A DNA stretch of 59,767 nt from assembly GCA_964425215.1 (NCBI GenBank), contig CAYRLW010000017.1:1-59767 (forward strand). Reading direction: 5' to 3'. The stretch's first letter is position 1; the number at the start of each line of letters is the position of its first letter. A model generated the notes under the pieces. It was given only the letters and a program-made list of their open reading frames with translations. It ran no database searches and had not been told where the DNA came from. Positions 15,152-21,454 of this stretch are shown here, in pieces. The position numbers were made by a program, and so were the translations under genes. Source of the stretch: CAYRLW01 sp964425215 (GTDB lineage Bacteria; Spirochaetota; Spirochaetia; Treponematales; Breznakiellaceae).

Positions 15152-16569
15152 GTAAAACAGAAAATATTTCGTTTCTTATATTGGATGATGAAAACAGACT
15201 TACCGAGGAAATTGGGGAATACCTTGAAACCACCGGTTATTCGGTATTTCTCGCGGACCGGCCATCCAAGGCTTTTCAGATTATCCGAAGTCATACTATT
15301 CATGTGGCCATGGTGGATATTAAGTTACCCGAATATGACGGACTTACCTTTTTACGTAAATTACGGACAGAACAACTACCCATTGAAATTATCGTCATGA
15401 GCGGTCATGGGGATATGGAAAGCGTCATAGAGGCGCTTCGATTGGGAGCCTTTGATTATCTCAGAAAACCCTTTTCCACATTGGAATTGCAAGTTGCCAT
15501 CGGCAAACTCAGCCGTTTCCTGGAAGTGCAGGCGGACAAGAAGCGGTACGCGGAACGGTGCCTGGAATTAAACCAGCAGTTACTTTCAAAGGACGAAATA
15601 ATCGGCGGTTCCAGCGGTATAGAAAAAGTGCGAGAAGAAGTACAAAGGGCCGCCCAATTCCCAGATGTCCCCGTGTTGTTGCACGGGGAAAGCGGTACAG
15701 GCAAGGAACTAATGGCCCGGCAGATACATCTTTTAAGCGCCCGTTCCCGGGGAGCTTTTATACCGGTGAATTGCGCGGCCATTCCACGGGACATGTTCGA
15801 GAGTGAATTTTTCGGCCACGAACGGGGCGCGTTTACCGATGCACAGACCAAACGGAACGGCTTATTTCGAACCGCCGATGGAGGAACTCTTTTTTTAGAC
15901 GAGGTAGGAGAAATCCCCCTGGATCTTCAGCCAAAATTACTGCGGGCCTTAGAACAAAAATCCGTACGCCCCGTGGGAATGGATACCGAAGTTCCCGCCG
16001 ATGTGCGAATAATCGGCGCTACCAACCGAAATCTTTTAGAAGAAGTTCGAAACGGCAGATTCCGCAAAGACCTTTATTATCGTCTTGCGGTTTTGGAAGT
16101 ATTTAATCCTCCCCTGCGTGAACGGCCGGAGGATATTCCAACCCTAGCGAATTTTTTTTTCGAGCAGAGTTGTATTCGTTCGGGTAAACCCGTACGCCCG
16201 TTACAGGCGGAACTTTTGGATATGCTATCCCGTTATTATTTTCCGGGAAATGTTCGGGAATTAAAAAATCTTATGGAACGGATAGTTATCCTTGGCCGAG
16301 ATCCGAACCAGAAGGAATTGCAGGCTTGGCTAGATCCAGCACACTGCGGTTGTAACGATCGAGATGACCATACTCCTTCCTTCCACGGTACTTCCTGGAA
16401 CAGGGAGCTAAATCTTAAGAAGCTCGAAATACAGGCAATCCAGGCGGCTCTTGAAAAGACCCAGGGAGTTCAGTCCTTGGCGGCCCAAATGTTGGGCATC
16501 ACCCGGCAATCCCTTGAACGGCGAATAAAAAAATATAGAGAGTTGTTCCCCAAGACCATCAACATGTAA
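15148..16569 (+). CDS. NtrC-family sigma-54-dependent response regulator
   Basis: 473 residues. Receiver domain (1-125) with Asp13/14 and phosphoacceptor Asp57 in MVDIKLP. AAA+ domain with Walker A GESGTGKE, Walker B GTLFLDEVGEI and the sigma-54 contact loop reading GAFTDA instead of GAFTGA (about 227-232). C-terminal Fis-type helix-turn-helix with GVQSLAAQMLGITRQSLERR. It hydrolyses ATP to open sigma-54 promoters. A consensus sigma-54 promoter and a cluster of repeated sites lie just downstream of the gene, the natural target. Coupled to the kinase by ATGA overlap. Confidence 0.93.
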   Translation: MSKTENISFLILDDENRLTEEIGEYLETTGYSVFLADRPSKAFQIIRSHTIHVAMVDIKLPEYDGLTFLRKLRTEQLPIEIIVMSGHGDMESVIEALRLGAFDYLRKPFSTLELQVAIGKLSRFLEVQADKKRYAERCLELNQQLLSKDEIIGGSSGIEKVREEVQRAAQFPDVPVLLHGESGTGKELMARQIHLLSARSRGAFIPVNCAAIPRDMFESEFFGHERGAFTDAQTKRNGLFRTADGGTLFLDEVGEIPLDLQPKLLRALEQKSVRPVGMDTEVPADVRIIGATNRNLLEEVRNGRFRKDLYYRLAVLEVFNPPLRERPEDIPTLANFFFEQSCIRSGKPVRPLQAELLDMLSRYYFPGNVRELKNLMERIVILGRDPNQKELQAWLDPAHCGCNDRDDHTPSFHGTSWNRELNLKKLEIQAIQAALEKTQGVQSLAAQMLGITRQSLERRIKKYRELFPKTINM

Positions 16570-16601
16570 TAGATCGCTATGCTTTAAGGGTTTCCTTAAA
16601 T

Positions 16602-16645
16602 GCCCGAATTCGGTCGCCCGAATTCGTCAAGCTTGCCCGTATTCG
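16602..16645 (+). promoter_or_regulatory. candidate upstream activator sites for the NtrC-type regulator
   Basis: GCCCGAATTCG occurs at 16602-16612 and 16616-16626, and GCCCGTATTCG at 16635-16645; the core CGAATTCG is palindromic. They end about 100 nt upstream of the sigma-54 promoter, the usual distance for enhancer-like sites. No other copies of the exact motif were noticed in the window. Confidence 0.6.
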
Positions 16646-16746
16646 TACTCTTTTATACCTCCCTCCGGCTTTTCCTTTGGTGTTTTTTATATCATTATCT
16701 ATTTATATATAAAGATTTATTTAATAAAATCTAAAAACCCAATACT

Positions 16747-16762
16747 TGGCACAGTTCTTGCT
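16747..16762 (+). promoter_or_regulatory. consensus sigma-54 (RpoN) promoter of the sulfur operon
   Basis: TGGCAC-N5-TTGCT with GG at 16748-16749 and GC at 16760-16761, the exact -24/-12 spacing. It lies 57 nt before the tusA-like start, which leaves room for a short leader with an AAGGAG ribosome-binding site. Confidence 0.9.
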
Positions 16763-16818
16763 TTATATGATGGTCCGATATGTAATCGGTAATAATTTTA
16801 TACCCAAGGAGCTAAATT

Positions 16819-17046
16819 ATGGCAGAACAAACCCTCGATTGTCTTGGAGAAGCGTGCCCCGTACCCCTCGTTAAAACCCAAAAAGCCCTGGAAAAAATGG
16901 CCATTGGGGACGTTTTAATCGTCGATATTGACCATAGCTGTGCCATGAAAAACGTTCCCGATTGGGCCCGTTCGGCGGGTCATAACGTGGAAATTGAAGA
17001 GGTCGCCGAGGGCGAGTGGAACGTTATAATAGAAAAAGTAAAATAG
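16819..17046 (+). CDS. TusA/SirA-like sulfur-carrier protein
   Basis: 75 residues, full length for the family. The N-terminus reads LDCLGEACPVPLVKTQKAL with the CPxP motif (Cys13) whose Cys carries sulfur as a persulfide, plus an extra Cys8. A beta-alpha-beta-alpha-beta-beta order is apparent from VLIVDID and WNVIIEK. Cytosolic. AAGGAG lies 7 nt before the ATG. First gene after the sigma-54 promoter, followed by two YeeE/YedE transporter halves, a pairing well known for thiosulfate import systems where TusA accepts the incoming sulfur. Confidence 0.92.
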   Translation: MAEQTLDCLGEACPVPLVKTQKALEKMAIGDVLIVDIDHSCAMKNVPDWARSAGHNVEIEEVAEGEWNVIIEKVK

Positions 17047-17055
17047 GAATCCCCT

Positions 17056-17580
17056 ATGGCAGAAAACAAGAAGTATCCATTCCACGAGACATTTTTAAAA
17101 AAGGAATGGAGTTATTCTACCGGTGCTGTCCTTTTAGCGCTTTTAGCGCTCGCTTTGGTTACCGTTACCGGCGGTGCATGGGGTGTTACCGGCCCGTTTG
17201 GTGTATGGGGCGGTAAATTCCTGCAATTATTCGGTATTAACGCCGACACGTGGAAGGGCTTTAACGGAGCCTTAGCCAAATATAGCTTTTGGAAAGACCA
17301 GCCGGCCCTTACGGATCTGGGAATCGTGGTGGGGGCATTGCTATCTGTCCTATTAGCGGCCCAATTTAAGATCAAAAAAATAAAAAGCGTTAAAAACGTA
17401 TGGGCCGCGATTGTAGGAGGACTTTTAATGGGCGTTGGGGCCCGTCTCGCGTTAGGCTGTAACATAGGATCATTTTTTAGCGCTCTGCCCGCCTTTTCGC
17501 TTCATGGGTGGCTTTTTTGGATCTCCATATTCTCCGGAGCCGCCGTGGGAAGTCAACTACTAAAAAAATATTTCATGTAG
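17056..17580 (+). CDS. YeeE/YedE (TsuA-type) transporter half with GCNIG motif
   Basis: 174 residues and about four membrane helices. The C-terminal part contains GARLALGCNIGSFFSALPAF with Cys135, which corresponds to the C-terminal half-motif of full-length YeeE/TsuA thiosulfate transporters. A periplasmic-looking stretch (about 45-80) separates helices 1 and 2. It precedes, by 9 nt, the gene for the other half, so together they would supply the three conserved Cys of the family. Order is reversed relative to the single-chain protein. Substrate thiosulfate is inferred from family and context. Confidence 0.8.
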   Translation: MAENKKYPFHETFLKKEWSYSTGAVLLALLALALVTVTGGAWGVTGPFGVWGGKFLQLFGINADTWKGFNGALAKYSFWKDQPALTDLGIVVGALLSVLLAAQFKIKKIKSVKNVWAAIVGGLLMGVGARLALGCNIGSFFSALPAFSLHGWLFWISIFSGAAVGSQLLKKYFM

Positions 17581-17589
17581 GAGATTAAA

Positions 17590-18330
17590 ATGAGCGACAG
17601 TGCGATTTCTACAATTAGACGGACCGCTTCCAAGCCAAAGGAGACCCCTGAACAGAGGGCCCGTAAAAGAAGAAGACAGCTTACCGCTGGCACAATTCTC
17701 GTTGTTCTTGTAATTCTTTTAGGACTATTTATCCAAACACAAAACCCGAAGGGAATCTATATTTGGATGATTGGTATCGCTTTAGGGTATACCCTCCAGA
17801 GATCCCGTTTTTGCTTTACCGCGGCCATGAGGGATCCGGTTTTAACCGGTGGAACCGATTTAACCAAGGCAGTTATTATATCGGTAACCCTTGCATCCAT
17901 TGGGTATATGGCCATCCAAATGAAACTCACCGGCCTTAGCCTTGAATATTTAGGATCCGAGGCTCTACCTGACGCTTCTAAACTGCCGGGTAATATCAGA
18001 GCGGCTGGGGTCCATACGGTTATAGGGGGCTTTATCTTTGGCATTGGGGCCGTAATCGCGGGGGGGTGTGCTTCCGGTACCCTCATGCGGATGGGCGAGG
18101 GCTTTGTTCAACAATGGATTGCCTTTGCTTTCTTTATTATAGGTTCTATCTTCGGCGTCTTACTCCTTCCGGTCTTTCAAGCTTCGCCAATCCTGTACCA
18201 AAAAATGCCCATATATCTTCCGGAACTGCTTGGAGGCTGGGGACCCGCCATCGTTGTCCAATTTGGACTTCTATTTCTTATATACATTCTTGCGGATTGG
18301 TATGGCAAGAAAAAATCAGGGGAGCTATAA
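17590..18330 (+). CDS. YeeE/YedE (TsuA-type) transporter half with two conserved Cys motifs
   Basis: 246 residues. A basic cytoplasmic N-terminus (about 1-35) is followed by about six membrane helices. It carries LQRSRFCFTAAMRDP (Cys75) and AGGCASGTLMRMGEG (Cys160), the N-terminal-half motifs of the YeeE/YedE family, whose cysteines pass thiosulfate through the pore. TAGGAG lies upstream of the ATG. Lies between the other transporter half and the flavoprotein in a tightly spaced operon. Too short to act alone by comparison with the roughly 350-400-residue single-chain family, so a two-subunit transporter is likely. Confidence 0.85.
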   Translation: MSDSAISTIRRTASKPKETPEQRARKRRRQLTAGTILVVLVILLGLFIQTQNPKGIYIWMIGIALGYTLQRSRFCFTAAMRDPVLTGGTDLTKAVIISVTLASIGYMAIQMKLTGLSLEYLGSEALPDASKLPGNIRAAGVHTVIGGFIFGIGAVIAGGCASGTLMRMGEGFVQQWIAFAFFIIGSIFGVLLLPVFQASPILYQKMPIYLPELLGGWGPAIVVQFGLLFLIYILADWYGKKKSGEL

Positions 18331-18333
18331 AAC

Positions 18334-19569
18334 ATGGATAAGAAAATTGAGCACTACGATGTTGTTGTTATAGGAGGGGGGCCCGCGGGGATGACCGCGG
18401 CGCTTTACGCGGGAAGGGCCCGCTTAAAAACCCTTCTCATTGAAAAATCCCTTATCGGCGGTATGGCAACCTACACAAGCGAAATTGAAAATTATCCCGG
18501 CTTCCCCGAACCAATCGATGGAATTGGGTTAATGAAGCTTTTTGACAAACAATTTCGTCGCTTTGGAGTGGATGTCAAGCTGACCGACGTCCGTTCCGTT
18601 TCCATGGAATGCAACCAAAAAATAGTTTCTACCTTTAGAACCGACTACTACGCCAAATCGGTTATTATTTCTACGGGAAATAAACCCCGGCTGACAGGGG
18701 CTAAGAACGAGGAAAAATTCTTAAACGACAAGGGAATTTCCTTTTGCGCCACCTGCGACGCCGCCCGAAATACGGGAAAGCGTATTATGGTCATCGGTTC
18801 GGGGGATGCAGCCATCGAAGAAGGTATGTTCCTAACCAAGTTTGCCCGGGAAGTGATCGTTTCTATTATCCATGATGAAGGTATCATGGACGCTAACAAG
18901 GTAGCCCAGGAAAAAGCTTTCGCGAATCCTAAAATGAAATTCCGCTGGAATACCGTGGTGGATTCTTTTGAAGGCGATGATACGTTAAAACAGGTAGTAT
19001 TAAAGAACATCAAAACCGGCGAATTGATTCCGGAAGATGTGGATACTTGTTTTCTCTTTATCGGATACGTTCCTAACACGAAAATTTTTGAAGGATTTAT
19101 CGATTTAACCAACAGAGGGTACATTAAGACTAACGAAAACATGGAAACCTCCCGCGAAGGGTTCTTCGCGGTCGGCGACTGCCGAGATAAAACCCTTAGA
19201 CAAGTTGCTACGGCTGTAGGTGATGGGGCCATCGCTGGTTTTATGGCGGAAAAATACGTGGAAGAGTTGGAGTATGTTCAAAAGGAAATTTTTGAAGCCA
19301 AGGGACTGATCATGGCCTTTGTTTATAACGCCGTGGAGGCCCTGGATAGGGAATTCCTTGCCCGGGTAGAACAGGTTCAGCGGGAATACAAAGAAAAAAT
19401 CCAATTGCGGCGTATTGATGTTTATAAGTCCGACCGGATTGCTTGTCGGCTTGAATACACCAAAACACCGGCCCTCATATTTATGAAAGAGGGTAAAGTT
19501 CTGAATAATGTTACAAATCTAACCAATTTAGAAAAAACTATCTCTGATATGATTGCTCAATACGCATAG
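18334..19569 (+). CDS. TrxB-like FAD disulfide reductase with C-terminal thioredoxin-like domain
   Basis: 411 residues. The N-terminal 310 match low-molecular-weight thioredoxin reductase: FAD-binding GGGPAGMTAALYAGRA, redox-active CATCD (Cys138/Cys141), NAD(P)-binding GSGDAAIEEG and C-terminal FAVGDCRDK. Residues about 315-411 look like a thioredoxin fold: a beta-strand LIMAFVYN, a helix, RRIDVYKSDR and TPALIFMKEGK with the cis-Pro position, but no CxxC (VYNAVEA occupies its place). So it is a reductase with a redox-dead Trx-like tail. Last gene of the sigma-54 sulfur operon; it may reduce the sulfur loaded by TusA. The exact substrate is unknown. Confidence 0.85.
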   Translation: MDKKIEHYDVVVIGGGPAGMTAALYAGRARLKTLLIEKSLIGGMATYTSEIENYPGFPEPIDGIGLMKLFDKQFRRFGVDVKLTDVRSVSMECNQKIVSTFRTDYYAKSVIISTGNKPRLTGAKNEEKFLNDKGISFCATCDAARNTGKRIMVIGSGDAAIEEGMFLTKFAREVIVSIIHDEGIMDANKVAQEKAFANPKMKFRWNTVVDSFEGDDTLKQVVLKNIKTGELIPEDVDTCFLFIGYVPNTKIFEGFIDLTNRGYIKTNENMETSREGFFAVGDCRDKTLRQVATAVGDGAIAGFMAEKYVEELEYVQKEIFEAKGLIMAFVYNAVEALDREFLARVEQVQREYKEKIQLRRIDVYKSDRIACRLEYTKTPALIFMKEGKVLNNVTNLTNLEKTISDMIAQYA

Positions 19570-19595
19570 ATCATTACACTGGGATATTTTCGGTG

Positions 19596-19634
19596 GAGTC
19601 CCTTTCAAAGCTCTCTGAGCTTTGGAGGGGACTC
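19596..19634 (+). terminator. stem-loop after the sulfur operon
   Basis: Arms GAGTCCCTTTCAAAGCTC and GAGCTTTGGAGGGGACTC form an 18-bp stem with G-U or weak pairs around loop TCT. It starts 26 nt after the stop. There is no long T-run, so it may be a stabilising hairpin or a derived hairpin A of the dispersed repeat, whose TCT loop it shares. In the following stretch to 19837 only TCGACAT/ATGTCGA (about 19651 and 19680) stands out. Confidence 0.5.
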
Positions 19635-19837
19635 GACTCTTTGCGCTTTTTCGACATAACGGTCGAGCAATTAGCCTGAAATGTCGACCTATTCGCATTC
19701 GTCCACGGTTGGTCTCCCTCATAATAACCCAATTTCCTCTTTAAAATATTCTTTTCTTCCGCTTTGTTTCAACAAACAAGCGTTAAGAAAATATAACCTG
19801 CACTATTAGGGTGTTCTCTATATAAATATTTATTATC

Positions 19838-20070
19838 AGAGACTTTTTCAACACTCCGAAAGTCTAAAAAAACCACCTTAGACGCACATGCAATAATTTT
19901 TCTATTCTCTACTATATATACATTTATATCAATATTGTAAAAATAATACAGGAACCTCATTCAAAAGTTACGGACCTTTCAAAGAGGCTTATCATATGGA
20001 TGTTTATATCGAAATTGGAAAAATACTGTAAGAGGTTCTTTCAAACGTAATAGACTTGTGAAGAGTCCCA
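19838..20070 (+). repeat. decayed tandem copies of the structured dispersed repeat
   Basis: 19838-19990 keeps the order of the intact element (GACTTTTTCAACACTC, ACCTTAGACGCACATGCA, an A+T-rich centre, GTAAAAATAATAC, then TCATTCAAAAG) but all three stems are broken by mismatches. 19997-20070 is the right half of another copy (GAAATTGGAAAAATACTG, AGAGGTTCTTTCAAA) with a broken hairpin B. They fill most of the spacer before the pilus operon. Confidence 0.65.
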
Positions 20071-20108
20071 AAGCCATAAAATATATTTTATATATATATT
20101 TGAAATTA

Positions 20109-20124
20109 TGGCACGGATTATGCT
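20109..20124 (+). promoter_or_regulatory. sigma-54 promoter of the chaperone-usher operon
   Basis: TGGCACGGATTATGCT matches the sigma-54 consensus TGGCACG-N4-TTGCW in all but one position, with GG (20110-20111) and GC (20122-20123) at exact spacing. The ATG of the pilin-like gene lies 37 nt downstream of it after AGGAGG. No clear copy of the sulfur-locus activator sites is present upstream. Confidence 0.8.
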
Positions 20125-20160
20125 AGTATATAAATACAGATCTTAACCAGGAGGCTAGGT

Positions 20161-20667
20161 ATGAAAAATATAAAGTTTCTTTCGGCGATCGCGATCCTTA
20201 CGGTGGGAATTGCCATGGGAGCGGTGGCCCAAACGACCGCGTCTATTACCCTGCAGGGAACCATTCCGGCGATTTTAAAAATCGTCGTAACCCCCGAACC
20301 GGGTATTAGCAGTTTGGACTTGACCAGCGATCTAAACTCTAAAATCGCCACGGCGGTAGAGATAAGCAACAAACGGGCGGGATACACGGTAACCGTGACG
20401 TCGGCCAACGCGAAAGCCTCGGGGACCGACGCCCCCTTCTTTAAGGGTGTGGCTTCGGACAACACGGACACCCTGCCCTACACCATCTCCTACGGCGGAA
20501 GCGCGGCTACCTTTAGCGGTGGGGTTGCCACCGTATCGACCGCTTCGGCCAAAACCAGCGCCGCGGGGTCCTCGAAGGACGTGGTTTTAAACTATAACGG
20601 CACGAGCCTTTTCCCCAACGAGGATACCTATAACGACACCCTAACCTTTACTATCACGGCAAATTAG
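20161..20667 (+). CDS. probable pilin subunit of a chaperone-usher system
   Basis: 168 residues with a Sec signal peptide ending GAVAQ. The mature protein is rich in Thr, Ser, Ala and Gly, has no Cys, and alternates hydrophobic and polar residues as in an Ig-like beta-sandwich. The first mature strand (SITLQGTIPAILKIVV) could be the donor strand, and the end DTLTFTITAN resembles the last strand of pilins. Identity rests mainly on its place directly before chaperone and usher genes. It probably forms the shaft. AGGAGG gives a strong ribosome-binding site, consistent with high expression of a major subunit. Confidence 0.65.
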   Translation: MKNIKFLSAIAILTVGIAMGAVAQTTASITLQGTIPAILKIVVTPEPGISSLDLTSDLNSKIATAVEISNKRAGYTVTVTSANAKASGTDAPFFKGVASDNTDTLPYTISYGGSAATFSGGVATVSTASAKTSAAGSSKDVVLNYNGTSLFPNEDTYNDTLTFTITAN

Positions 20668-20692
20668 TCGAAACTATATCAGGGGCCCAACC

Positions 20693-21454
20693 TTGATACA
20701 CGTAAACCGTCAAAGCATCCCTCAGCCTCGGGGGGTGCTTTTGTTTTTATTCCTCCTTTTTCCGCTGTACTACGGCTTTTCTTTTTCCCTAGAACCTATG
20801 AGCGTTTCGGTCTCCGATACGGGGACAGGAACGGTGGCGACCTTCCGGTTAGTTAACGATAGCCAGGAGCGGATCGCCGTACGGATCCGTATTACCACCC
20901 GAGAGATGGCCGAAGACGGAACCGAAACGAATAGGGACGTGCCTGAGTCTTCCTTCTTGGTTTATCCAGCCCGCTTTGTCCTTGAAAAGGGGGCCCAACA
21001 GGCCTTAAAGGTCCAATGGAGGGGAGGATCGGTGGGAAATACCGAAAGGGCGTTCCGTATCGTGGCGGAACAGGTACCCGTGGTATTCGAAAAAGCCCAG
21101 GGGTCGGGGATAACGCTTCTTTTTAAATACGTAGGGGCCCTATACGTGGTGCCCCCTAAGGCGGGGCCCGCGGATATTACCGTGGCGTCCGTAGAGGGGG
21201 CTACCGAAAAAGGAGTAGGAGGGTTTTTAATCCGCTTGGAAAACCGCGGGGGAACCCACGCGATTTTGGTGGATACGACCCTAGAGATTTCCCAGGATGG
21301 TCAGAAAAAGTATACCCTGCCTACCTCGGCTTTAACAGCTATGGAAGGACAGAACGTATTGGCGGGGATGACCAGGCGGTTTTTTATCCCCTTTACGGAA
21401 GCCCGGGATGGACAACGGTACGGGGGCCTGGTGACGTACAATGCGGAACGTTAG
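20693..21454 (+). CDS. PapD-like periplasmic pilus chaperone
   Basis: 253 residues. The hydrophobic signal sequence (about 13-32) is followed by a two-domain Ig-like protein: LEPMSVSVSD, RIRITTREM, FLVYPARFVLEKGAQQALKVQW (the typical F-x-[IV]-x-P and L-x-x-x-x-x-Q-x-[LV]-[KR]-[VL] G1-strand region of PapD chaperones) and a second domain with GFLIRLENRG. It would cap and deliver pilins to the usher. The start is TTG at 20693 after AGGGG; a later GTG would leave a signal peptide without basic residues. Its 3' end overlaps the usher gene by 14 nt, indicating coupling. Confidence 0.78.
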   Translation: MIHVNRQSIPQPRGVLLFLFLLFPLYYGFSFSLEPMSVSVSDTGTGTVATFRLVNDSQERIAVRIRITTREMAEDGTETNRDVPESSFLVYPARFVLEKGAQQALKVQWRGGSVGNTERAFRIVAEQVPVVFEKAQGSGITLLFKYVGALYVVPPKAGPADITVASVEGATEKGVGGFLIRLENRGGTHAILVDTTLEISQDGQKKYTLPTSALTAMEGQNVLAGMTRRFFIPFTEARDGQRYGGLVTYNAER

